Source: Janibacter sp. A1S7
Lineage (GTDB): Bacteria; Actinomycetota; Actinomycetes; Actinomycetales; Dermatophilaceae
Assembly: GCF_037198315.1 (NCBI RefSeq)
Contig: NZ_CP144913.1
Coordinates: 2,108,001-2,172,000, forward strand
Reading direction: 5' to 3'
DNA: 64,000 bases
The position numbers were made by a program, and so were the translations under genes. How positions within the stretch are numbered: position 1 is the first letter of the stretch; each line of letters starts with the position of its first letter. Below, in pieces: positions 25,949-33,010 of the stretch. Below the pieces are notes generated by a model, which worked only from the letters and a program-made list of their open reading frames with translations, had not been told where the DNA came from and made no database searches.

Positions 25949-26746
25949 TCAGGCCCGCAGCAGCGTCTCGATCCGTCGGGAGGTCGCCCAGATCCCCACG
26001 ACACCCAGCACGAGCAGGTAGCCGACGTGCCACAGCAGCCCCCAGCCGACCTCGCCGAGCATCAGCCCGCGTTCGAGCGCGACACCGTGGTAGAGCGGTG
26101 TCGCCATGACGATCGGCTGCGCCCAGCCCGGGTAGGTCGCGAGCGGGAAGAACGTCGCCGAGAGCAGGAAGAGCGGCTGGATGACGAGCATGATCCAGTC
26201 GAAGTCCACCCACGAGCGCATGAAGGTCGTCGCGAACATGCCGACGGCGGAGAAGGCCAGCCCGATGAAGATGGCCGCCGGGACCGCGAGCACCGACCAC
26301 CACGACTCGACCACACCGACCGCCAGGGCCACCAGGTAGAAGACGAGTGCGTAGACCCCGCCCCGGATCAGCGACCAGGCCACCTCGCCGACGGCGATGT
26401 CCCGGGGTCCCAGCGGGGTCGCGAGCACGGCGTCGTAGATCTTGGCGTACTTCAGCTTGAAGAAGACGTTGAACGTGGAGTCCATGACCGCGCCGTTCAT
26501 CGCCGAGGCGGCGAGCATCGCGGGCGCGACGAAGGCGGCATAGGTGACCCTCGACCCCCCGTCGGTCGTCACGAAGGGCACGAGCGAGCCGACCCCGATC
26601 CCGAGGGAGAGGAGGTAGAAGACGGGTTCGGCGAAGCCGGTGACGAAGGCCGCCCACTGCCGGCGGAAGGAGACGAGGTTCCGCTCGACGACGGAGCGCC
26701 ACATCGCCAGGCCGGGTGTGAGGACACCGGGTGGCAGGGCGGTCAT
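25949..26746 (-). CDS. ABC-2 type transporter permease (NodJ-like)
   Basis: 265 residues with about six transmembrane helices and the ABC-2 family pattern (ERNLVSFRRQW, AFVAPAMLAASAMNGAVMDSTFNVFFKL, LLSATFFPLATYP). It pairs with the next permease and the NodI-like ATPase as an exporter; the substrate is unknown. ATG 26746 overlaps the stop of the upstream permease. It is last in the operon. Confidence 0.88.
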   Translation of the reverse strand: MTALPPGVLTPGLAMWRSVVERNLVSFRRQWAAFVTGFAEPVFYLLSLGIGVGSLVPFVTTDGGSRVTYAAFVAPAMLAASAMNGAVMDSTFNVFFKLKYAKIYDAVLATPLGPRDIAVGEVAWSLIRGGVYALVFYLVALAVGVVESWWSVLAVPAAIFIGLAFSAVGMFATTFMRSWVDFDWIMLVIQPLFLLSATFFPLATYPGWAQPIVMATPLYHGVALERGLMLGEVGWGLLWHVGYLLVLGVVGIWATSRRIETLLRA

Positions 26747-27582
26747 GACACCAGCTTCCGCGTCATGCCGGTGTGGGCGTACACCCAGCCGAAACCGATG
26801 AAGGTCAGCAGCACCGCCAGGTGGACGATGTCGACGGCGGCGAACTCGCCGGTGGCCGCCCCGCGCGTCAGCTCCACGCCGTGCCACAGCGGGGTGAGCC
26901 AGGCGAGCGCCTCCAGGACGAACGGCAACCGGTCCACCGGGAAGAAGACCCCGGAGAAGAGCATCAGCGGCGTGATGACCAGGCGGTAGACGACGTTGAA
27001 GGAGGAGTCCCCCTTCGCCCGTGCCGTGAATCCGAAGAGGGGGATGGCGAAGGCGAGCGTGACGAGGAGCCCGACCGGGACGGCGAGCACCACCCAGGCC
27101 GAGGAGAAGCTGGAGAAGATCGCGGCCACGAGCACGAAGGCGGCCGCAGCGATCGTGCCCTGGGCCGCGACGACCATGAGGTGGCCGAGGAGGAGGTCGC
27201 TGACGCGCAGGGGGGTCGCGAGCATCGTGTGGTACATCCGGTTCCACGTGAAGAGGCCGTAGACCGGGTAGGTGGACTCGCTGACGGCGGTCATCATCGC
27301 CTGCACGGCAACCATGCCCGGGGCGACGAAGGCCAGGTACGGGACGCCGTCGACCCCGCCGGACGCGGCGTCGACGAGCGAGCCCAGACCGAGACCCATG
27401 GCGAGCAGGAAGAGCAGTGGGGAGACGAACCGGCTGAACAGGGAGCCCTGCCAGGTCCGCTTGTAGACCACCGCGAAGTACCCGGCGACGGCGAGGACTC
27501 GCTCGATCGGACGAAGGGGGCTGCGGGCCCCGTGCAGGTGCCGCGCCCCGGCCCGTGGGGCGGTGGACGACGGGAGGGCCAT
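26743..27582 (-). CDS. ABC-2 type transporter permease (NodJ-like)
   Basis: 279 residues, about six transmembrane helices. AFVAPGMVAVQAMMTAVSEST and FSGVFFPVDRLP parallel the motifs of the downstream permease, so the two are paralogues forming a heterodimer. A basic 30-residue N-terminal extension precedes the first helix. ATG 27582 overlaps the ATPase stop; the stop overlaps the next permease start, giving a fully coupled three-gene exporter. Confidence 0.88.
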   Translation of the reverse strand: MALPSSTAPRAGARHLHGARSPLRPIERVLAVAGYFAVVYKRTWQGSLFSRFVSPLLFLLAMGLGLGSLVDAASGGVDGVPYLAFVAPGMVAVQAMMTAVSESTYPVYGLFTWNRMYHTMLATPLRVSDLLLGHLMVVAAQGTIAAAAFVLVAAIFSSFSSAWVVLAVPVGLLVTLAFAIPLFGFTARAKGDSSFNVVYRLVITPLMLFSGVFFPVDRLPFVLEALAWLTPLWHGVELTRGAATGEFAAVDIVHLAVLLTFIGFGWVYAHTGMTRKLVS

Positions 27583-28517
27583 CAGTCCACCAGCGTCCGT
27601 CCGGTGAGGTGGAGGAAGACGTCCTCCAGCGTCGATCGCCGCACGATCGAGCTGATCGGGTCGATGCCGCGGGAGTGGACCGCGTCCAGCGCGCAGTCAC
27701 CCCGGTCGGTGTACAGCAGCAGCCGGTCCGGCAGTGCCTCGACGTGGCTGCCGATGCCCTCGACGAGGTACGACGCATCGGCGTGGTCGGCAGGCTCATC
27801 CAACGGCAGCCGCAGCTCGAGCACTTCACGCGTGGCGTGCTCCCGGATGAGCGAGCGGGGCGAGCCCTCGGCGACGATCCGGCCGTGGTCCATGACCACG
27901 AGCCGATCGCACAGCTGCTCGGCCTCGTCCATGTAGTGCGTGGTGATGATCAGGGTCACGCCCTGGCGCTTCAGACGGAAGAGCCGGTCCCACAGCACGT
28001 GTCGGGCCTGCGGGTCCAGACCGGTCGTCGGCTCGTCCAGCAGCAGGATCTCGGGGTTGTTCACCAGGCTGCGCGCGATGGTCAGACGCCGCTTCATGCC
28101 GCCCGACAGCGGCTCGACGGTGTCCTTGCGACGCTCGGTCAGCTGGGCGAAGTCGAGCAGCTCGTCGGTGCGCTCGCGGATGACCTTCCGGGGCAGCCCG
28201 AAGTATCGTCCGTAGACCTGCAGGTTCTCCTCGACGGTGATCTCCTCGTCGAGGTTGTCCTGCTGCGGGCAGTTGCCCAGACGCGCGCGGATGGCCGGGC
28301 CGTCGACGAGCGGGTCGAGACCGAAGATGCGCAGGTCCCCCCCGCTCGGCGGTGACGTCGCGGCGACCATCTTCATCGTCGAGGACTTGCCGGCGCCGTT
28401 GGGACCGAGGAAGCCGAAGGACTCCCCCTTCGTCACGTCGACGTCGATACCGTCGACGGCGGTGAAGCCGGCGAAGGTCTTGGTCAGACCCCGGGCGGAC
28501 AGGAGGATCTCGTTCAC
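27582..28517 (-). CDS. ABC-2 exporter ATP-binding protein (NodI/DrrA-like)
   Basis: 311 residues. It has Walker A GPNGAGKSS, Q-loop NCPQQDNLDEEITVEENL, signature LSGGMKRRL, Walker B ILLLDEPTTGLD and H-loop TTHYMDEAEQL. A 90-residue C-terminal DrrA-type extension follows. It energises the two downstream ABC-2 permeases; drug, lipid or polysaccharide export are all possible. I chose GTG 28517 (VNEILLSARGLTKTF); further upstream codons overlap DUF3046. Confidence 0.88.
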   Translation of the reverse strand: MNEILLSARGLTKTFAGFTAVDGIDVDVTKGESFGFLGPNGAGKSSTMKMVAATSPPSGGDLRIFGLDPLVDGPAIRARLGNCPQQDNLDEEITVEENLQVYGRYFGLPRKVIRERTDELLDFAQLTERRKDTVEPLSGGMKRRLTIARSLVNNPEILLLDEPTTGLDPQARHVLWDRLFRLKRQGVTLIITTHYMDEAEQLCDRLVVMDHGRIVAEGSPRSLIREHATREVLELRLPLDEPADHADASYLVEGIGSHVEALPDRLLLYTDRGDCALDAVHSRGIDPISSIVRRSTLEDVFLHLTGRTLVD

Positions 28518-28533
28518 GACGGGCGCAGCTGGT

Positions 28534-28788
28534 TCACTCGGGCCGCTCGAAGGCGATCTCGGGCGGGACCGCCATCGGCTCCCGGTCGATGCCCAGGCGC
28601 CGGTGCTCCGGTATCCCGAGGTCCTCGCACAGCGACTCCCAGACCAGACGCGGCGGGACCCCGTCCTCGAGAGCCGCGACAACGGTGCGCTCCCCGAGCG
28701 ATTGCACGACGTGGCCCCGGGCGAGCGTGTCGGCGTACGCCTGACCGAACTCGTCCGTCATCAGGGTCCAAAAACGACTCAGACGCAC
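28534..28788 (-). CDS. DUF3046 family protein
   Basis: 84 residues matching DUF3046 across the first 65: LSRFWTLMTDEFG, TLARGHVVQSLGERTVVAALEDG and VWESLCEDLGIP. Its function is unknown; in mycobacteria the family member sits beside recA-recX, so its presence three genes upstream of recA here fits an old neighbourhood. GTG 28788 is chosen because it lies 6 bases after a TACTCT -10 box (28795-28800), the leaderless pattern; a GTG two codons upstream is less likely. Confidence 0.85.
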   Translation of the reverse strand: MRLSRFWTLMTDEFGQAYADTLARGHVVQSLGERTVVAALEDGVPPRLVWESLCEDLGIPEHRRLGIDREPMAVPPEIAFERPE

Positions 28789-28879
28789 CCGGACAGAGTA
28801 GTTCCTCCCGTTGGGCGTCGACTGCACGGGGCAGACGGCATACTGCAGCCACGACGACGACGAAGGAGGGGGTCGCCGC

Positions 28880-29929
28880 ATGACACGCTCGACGACCCGG
28901 TGGCACATGCCCGCCGAGTGGCAGACGCACGAGCAGACGTGGATGGCCTGGCCCAGCCACGGCTACACGCTCGGCGACACCGAGGAGCAGGCCGACGAGG
29001 CACGACGCACCTGGGCGGCCGTCGCCCGTGCGGTGGCCGCCTTCGAGCCGGTGACCCTGGTCGTCCAGCCCCGCGACATCCACGGGTGCCGCGAGTACCT
29101 GCGCAACGACACCGCTCACCCGATCGACATCGTCCTGGCCGAGCTCGACGACGCCTGGATGCGCGACATCGGCCCGACCTTCGTCCTCGGCCCGCAGGGG
29201 GAGCTCGGCGCGGTCGACTGGGTCTTCAACGGCTGGGGTGCCCAGGCGTGGGCGGCGTGGGACCACGACGCCCGGGTCGCCGCGCAGGTGGCGGACGCCT
29301 CCGGCGCCCTCCACCTCCCTTCGCCCATCGTCAACGAAGGGGGTGGGCTGCACGTCGACGGGGAGGGCACGGTCCTGCTCACCGAGACCGTCCAACTCGA
29401 TCCGGGCCGCAACCCCGGCGCGACGAAGGCGGACATCGAGGCGGAGGTCGGACCGCTCCTGGGCGTGGACACCTTCATCTGGTTGCCGCGCGGCCTGACG
29501 CGTGACTACGACGAGTTCGGGACGCGCGGACACGTCGACATCGTCACGTCCTTCACGGGGCCGGGGCGCGTCCTGCTGCACTGGCAGGAGGACGAGACGC
29601 ACCCGGACCACGCGGTCTGCCGCGAGCTGGAGCAGGTGCTGCTCGCCGCGACGGACTCGGCCGGGCGCTCCCTCGAGGTCACCCGCATCCCGGCGCCCAC
29701 CACGCTGTCCGACGAGGAGGGGCCGGTCGACTGGTCCTACGTCAACCACCTCGTGTGCAACGGGGGCGTCGTCGCGTGCGTCTTCGACGACCCGAACGAC
29801 GAGCGCGCGCTGCAGGTGCTGCGCGAGGCCTATCCCGGCCGCGAGGTGGTCGGCGTCGACGCCCGACCCCTCTTCGACCGGGGTGGGGGCATCCACTGCA
29901 TCACCCAGCAGGAACCGTTGTCGGCATGA
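28880..29929 (+). CDS. aguA: Agmatine deiminase / peptidylarginine deiminase family
   Basis: 349 residues of the PAD_porph family. Guanidino-group enzyme motifs are present: PAEWQTHEQTWMAWPS, DDAWMRDIGPTF, EGGGLHVDGEG, GHVDIV, and the catalytic cysteine in GGGIHCITQQEP. It most likely converts agmatine to N-carbamoylputrescine and ammonia; I do not see a neighbouring carbamoylputrescine amidase. GAAGGAGGGGG precedes ATG 28880. The stop overlaps the next start (ATGA). Confidence 0.88.
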   Translation: MTRSTTRWHMPAEWQTHEQTWMAWPSHGYTLGDTEEQADEARRTWAAVARAVAAFEPVTLVVQPRDIHGCREYLRNDTAHPIDIVLAELDDAWMRDIGPTFVLGPQGELGAVDWVFNGWGAQAWAAWDHDARVAAQVADASGALHLPSPIVNEGGGLHVDGEGTVLLTETVQLDPGRNPGATKADIEAEVGPLLGVDTFIWLPRGLTRDYDEFGTRGHVDIVTSFTGPGRVLLHWQEDETHPDHAVCRELEQVLLAATDSAGRSLEVTRIPAPTTLSDEEGPVDWSYVNHLVCNGGVVACVFDDPNDERALQVLREAYPGREVVGVDARPLFDRGGGIHCITQQEPLSA

Positions 29930-30609
29930 TCACCGCTGCCGTGCGCTCGCGCGCCGACCTGCTCGCCTACGTCCCCGCAGCGGTGACCACGACCGCGGCG
30001 GCGATGGCCGGCCGCAGCCGCATGCATCTGGTCAGCAAGCTGGCCCTCGCCCCGACGCTCGCGGCCGGTGTCGCTGCGACGCGCTCGACGCGCACCCCGG
30101 GGCGCACCACGACGTTGCTCGTCGCGCTCGGCGGTTCCCTCGTCGGCGACTGGTTCATGTACCGCTCCGACCGGGCCGAGGGGGCGATCTCTCGGCAGCA
30201 GATGCGGCTGGGCGCGAGCGCCTTCGCCGTCCAGCAGATCGGTCTGATCCGCACGTTGCTGCACGACGGCGCCCGTCCGCGCCCGGTCCCGTCGGCGGCG
30301 GCTGCCGGCGTGATGGGCGTGCTCGGGCTGCTCGACTCGGACGGGGGCCTCCCCGACCCGGTCCTGGCTGGCTACGGCGTGCTCCTCGGGTCGATGTCGG
30401 CGCTGGCCATGGGCGAAGGGGGACCCCCACGTGATCGTCGCGGGGTCGTCCTCGGTGGCGCCCTCTTCCTGCTCTCCGACGCAGCGATCATCGTCGGACA
30501 GCAGTGCGCGAGCACACCCGCGCGGCGGGCGGTCGCCGACGGCGTCATCCTCTCGACGTACACGGCTGCCCTGGCGCTGCTGGTGCACGGGCTACGCGAC
30601 GACGTCTGA
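29926..30609 (+). CDS. YhhN-family membrane protein (lysoplasmalogenase-like)
   Basis: 227 residues with about seven or eight hydrophobic segments and the YhhN/TMEM86 pattern: KLALAPTLAAGV, ALGGSLVGDWFMYR, RLGASAFAVQQIGL and LFLLSDAAII. The paired aspartates in GDW and LSD are the conserved polar residues of this family. Human TMEM86B hydrolyses lysoplasmalogens; activity of bacterial members is mostly unproven. ATG 29926 overlaps the aguA stop. Confidence 0.8.
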   Translation: MITAAVRSRADLLAYVPAAVTTTAAAMAGRSRMHLVSKLALAPTLAAGVAATRSTRTPGRTTTLLVALGGSLVGDWFMYRSDRAEGAISRQQMRLGASAFAVQQIGLIRTLLHDGARPRPVPSAAAAGVMGVLGLLDSDGGLPDPVLAGYGVLLGSMSALAMGEGGPPRDRRGVVLGGALFLLSDAAIIVGQQCASTPARRAVADGVILSTYTAALALLVHGLRDDV

Positions 30610-30647
30610 CCGGTGGCCGAAAGCCGAGCCTGTTGTTACCGTCCAGT

Positions 30648-31502
30648 ATGAGCCTCCACCCGCTGCCCAAGTACACCCCGGCCCTGCGCGGTCGTCGCGT
30701 CCTGATCACGGGCGCAGCCCGCGGCATCGGAGCCGGCACCGCAGACCTGCTGAGCGCCCACGGCGCGCGAGTGTCCCTGATGGGCCTCGAGCCCGACCTC
30801 CTCGCGGAGGTCGCCGCCCGCACCAACGCGCCGTGGCGTGAGTGCGACGTCGCCGACCCGGACGCCGTGGACCGGGCAGTCGAGGAGCTGGCGACCGAGC
30901 TCGGCGGCCTCGACGTCGTCATCGCCAATGCGGGCATCGCCCGGCAGCTGCCGATCATCGGTGGCCAGCCGGGGGTCATGGAGGCCCACCTGCGGGTCAA
31001 CACCCTCGGGGTCTTCTACACCCTGCGCGCAGCCGGACCACACATCAGCCACCCGGGCGGCTACGCCCTGGCCACCGCCTCCCTGGCGGCCGCGGTCCAC
31101 CTCCCGCTGCTGTCCGCCTACAGCGCGAGCAAGGCCGCCGTCGAGGCCATCGGCAACACCTTCCGTCAGGAGGTCAAGCCGGCCGGCGCCAAGGTCGGCG
31201 TCGCGTACTACGCCGAGCTGGAGACGGACATGACCCGCCGCGGCTTCGACACCCGGGCGGCCGACGCGCTCGGCGGCACCGTCAGCGGTCTCGCTCCGCT
31301 CGCGACCGGCCTGCGGGCCATCGAGCGCGGCATCGCGCGGCGCAGCCGCCGAGTCGTGGCACCCGGCTGGGCCAGGCCGGTGGTCCCCCTTCGCCACATC
31401 GCCCAGCGGGTCATCGAGCTCAAGCCCCTGCCCGACCTCGAGGAGTCCCTCGAGATCGCCCGCACGGAGCAGGTCGGCTACACCACCGAGCAGCCCTCAT
31501 GA
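30648..31502 (+). CDS. Short-chain dehydrogenase/reductase
   Basis: 284 residues. The NAD(P) motif is LITGAARGIGAGTADLL; CDVADPDAV, IANAGIA, the catalytic ATASLAA...YSASKAAVEA serine-tyrosine-lysine set and the C-terminal helix region follow. Substrate unknown. It starts at ATG 30648, 5 bases after TACCGT (30637-30642). It is coupled to the following CMD-family gene by an ATGA overlap, so the two likely act together on a small carbonyl compound. Confidence 0.88.
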   Translation: MSLHPLPKYTPALRGRRVLITGAARGIGAGTADLLSAHGARVSLMGLEPDLLAEVAARTNAPWRECDVADPDAVDRAVEELATELGGLDVVIANAGIARQLPIIGGQPGVMEAHLRVNTLGVFYTLRAAGPHISHPGGYALATASLAAAVHLPLLSAYSASKAAVEAIGNTFRQEVKPAGAKVGVAYYAELETDMTRRGFDTRAADALGGTVSGLAPLATGLRAIERGIARRSRRVVAPGWARPVVPLRHIAQRVIELKPLPDLEESLEIARTEQVGYTTEQPS

Positions 31503-32035
31503 CGGCACGGATCCCCCCGGGTGACCTGGCGTCCCTCGGTCCGATCCGGTGGGGCCTCTCCCGCGCAGCGGGCAAGGTCACCGGCACGCAGCCACCGGCC
31601 ATCTTCACCACCCTCGGGCGCACCAAGGGCCTGTTCACCGGATGGCTGCACTTCGCCGCCCGACTGATGCCCTTCGGCTCCTTGGCACGCCGGGAGTCGG
31701 AGATGGTCATCCTCACCGTCGCCACCGAGCGGCAGTGCGAGTACGAGCGGGAGCACCACCGACTGCTCGGCAGTCGTGCGGGCCTGACCGGCACGGAGAT
31801 CGAGGGGATCCTCGCCGACGAGGTCGTCGGGTCGCTGAGCCCGCGCGAGCGGGTGCTTCGCGAGAGCGCCCAAGTGCTCGTGCGGACCAAGGACCTCGAC
31901 GACGAGCAGTGGGCGGCTCTGCGGCGCATGACCACCAAGCGCGAGGCCATCGAGCTGCTCCTGCTCGTGGGCCACTACGACATGCTGGCGACGACACTGA
32001 CGACCCTGCGGATGGAGCCGGACCAGCGCCGTTGA
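31499..32035 (+). CDS. Carboxymuconolactone decarboxylase-family protein
   Basis: 178 residues, helical, with the CMD/AhpD pattern RRESEMVILTVATERQCEYEREHH followed by an IELLLLVGHYDMLATTL helix. The typical AhpD CxxC pair is absent: only one cysteine is in the ERQCEYE motif, so peroxidase activity of the AhpD kind is unlikely. ATG 31499 overlaps the SDR stop. The role is probably tied to the SDR. Confidence 0.82.
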   Translation: MTARIPPGDLASLGPIRWGLSRAAGKVTGTQPPAIFTTLGRTKGLFTGWLHFAARLMPFGSLARRESEMVILTVATERQCEYEREHHRLLGSRAGLTGTEIEGILADEVVGSLSPRERVLRESAQVLVRTKDLDDEQWAALRRMTTKREAIELLLLVGHYDMLATTLTTLRMEPDQRR

Positions 32036-32046
32036 CCGCTCAGCAC

Positions 32047-32083
32047 ACATACTTGCGCCAGTAACTTACCGGTGAAAGTATGT
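32047..32083. promoter_or_regulatory. MarR autoregulatory region with nested palindromes
   Basis: ACATACTT (32047-32054) and AAGTATGT (32076-32083) are perfect inverted 8-mers, and GTAACTTAC (32061-32069) is a separate 9-base palindrome between them. The right arm overlaps the probable -10 (TATGTA) 3 bases before the marR ATG. Autorepression by the MarR protein is the natural reading. Confidence 0.6.
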
Positions 32084-32087
32084 ACGC

Positions 32088-32504
32088 ATGAGTTCCCTCG
32101 CGTACGACCTGCACGTCCTCGTCCGCACCCTCGACCGGTCCGCGGAGACGCGACTGGCCCCCTTCGGCATCAGCTACGCGCGGTACCTCGCCATGGTCAT
32201 CGTGGCGGACCACGAGGGGCTCACCCAGCGCGACCTGGCGACCGCGCTCGGCCAGAGCGAGCCCACCGCCAGCCGCACCGCCTCGGCCCTCGCCGAGGCC
32301 GGCTGGCTCGAGGCGGAACGCATCCCCGGGGCCGGCAACCGCCGCGTCCTCACCCTCACCAGCGCCGGACACGAGCTGCTCCGGCGCTCCGGCACCGCGC
32401 TCGGGTCGGCCTTCGACGAGGTCGCCCGAGCCGTGGGCCACGACCCGGATGCCCTCGCCGCGGACGTGCGGCGCATGACAGCGATCATCGAGGACGCGCC
32501 ATGA
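32088..32504 (+). CDS. MarR-family transcriptional regulator
   Basis: 138 residues with a winged helix-turn-helix (GLTQRDLATALGQSEPTASRTASALAEAGWLEA in part) and the RRVLTLTSAG wing. It probably represses itself and the coupled DUF2306 membrane gene. ATG 32088 is preceded by a palindromic operator-like region. The ligand is unknown. Confidence 0.88.
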   Translation: MSSLAYDLHVLVRTLDRSAETRLAPFGISYARYLAMVIVADHEGLTQRDLATALGQSEPTASRTASALAEAGWLEAERIPGAGNRRVLTLTSAGHELLRRSGTALGSAFDEVARAVGHDPDALAADVRRMTAIIEDAP

Positions 32505-32974
32505 CTCCACTGCTCGTCAGTCACCTGCTCGCCGCGCTCGTCGCGCTGCCGCTGGGCGGGTACCAGCTCTTCCGCCCGACGAAGGGGGATCCGCGCCACG
32601 TCCTCCTCGGTCGCCTCTGGGCGGGGCTCATGGTGTGGGTCGCGATCAGTTCCTTCGGGCTGCGTGATCTGAACCATGGCGAGTTCTCGCTGCTGCACAT
32701 CCTGTCCACGGTCACCCTCGTCACCGTCACCCTCGGCGTGGTCGCGGCCCGACGGGGCAACCTCGCCGCGCACAAGGGCAACATGCGCGGCAGCTGGCTC
32801 GGACTGTGCGGAGCCTTCGTCGGAGCGGTCGCGGTCCCGGAGCGCACGATCCCGACCTTCGTCGTCACTCGGCCCGCCGACGCGGTCGTCGCAGCGGTTC
32901 TGCTCGTCGTGGTGACGATGCTGCTCGTGCACCTCGGGACCGTGCTCACCCGGGAGCCCGCGGGCCGGCAGTGA
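32501..32974 (+). CDS. DUF2306 membrane protein
   Basis: 157 residues, four predicted transmembrane helices: LLVSHLLAALVALPLGGYQL, GLMVWVAISSFGL, LHILSTVTLVTVTLGVV and AVVAAVLLVVVTMLL. The pattern GDPRHVLLGRLWAGLM and AAHKGNMRGSWLG is that of DUF2306. Function unknown. ATG 32501 overlaps the marR stop, so it is the likely target of that regulator. Confidence 0.78.
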   Translation: MTPLLVSHLLAALVALPLGGYQLFRPTKGDPRHVLLGRLWAGLMVWVAISSFGLRDLNHGEFSLLHILSTVTLVTVTLGVVAARRGNLAAHKGNMRGSWLGLCGAFVGAVAVPERTIPTFVVTRPADAVVAAVLLVVVTMLLVHLGTVLTREPAGRQ

Positions 32975-32978
32975 GCCG

Positions 32979-33001
32979 TTGTCGGCGGTGGGTGGCAGGC
33001 T
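32979..33001 (+). promoter_or_regulatory. PafBC/RecA-NDp-like promoter of lhr
   Basis: TTGTCGGCG (32979-32987), an 8-base spacer and CAGGCT (32996-33001) resemble the LexA-independent damage promoter tTGTCRgtg-N8-TAnnnT with exact spacing and two deviations (C for T at position 8 and C for T at -10 position 1). The ATG of lhr lies 9 bases downstream. Confidence 0.55.
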
Positions 33002-33010
33002 GGGACCGAC

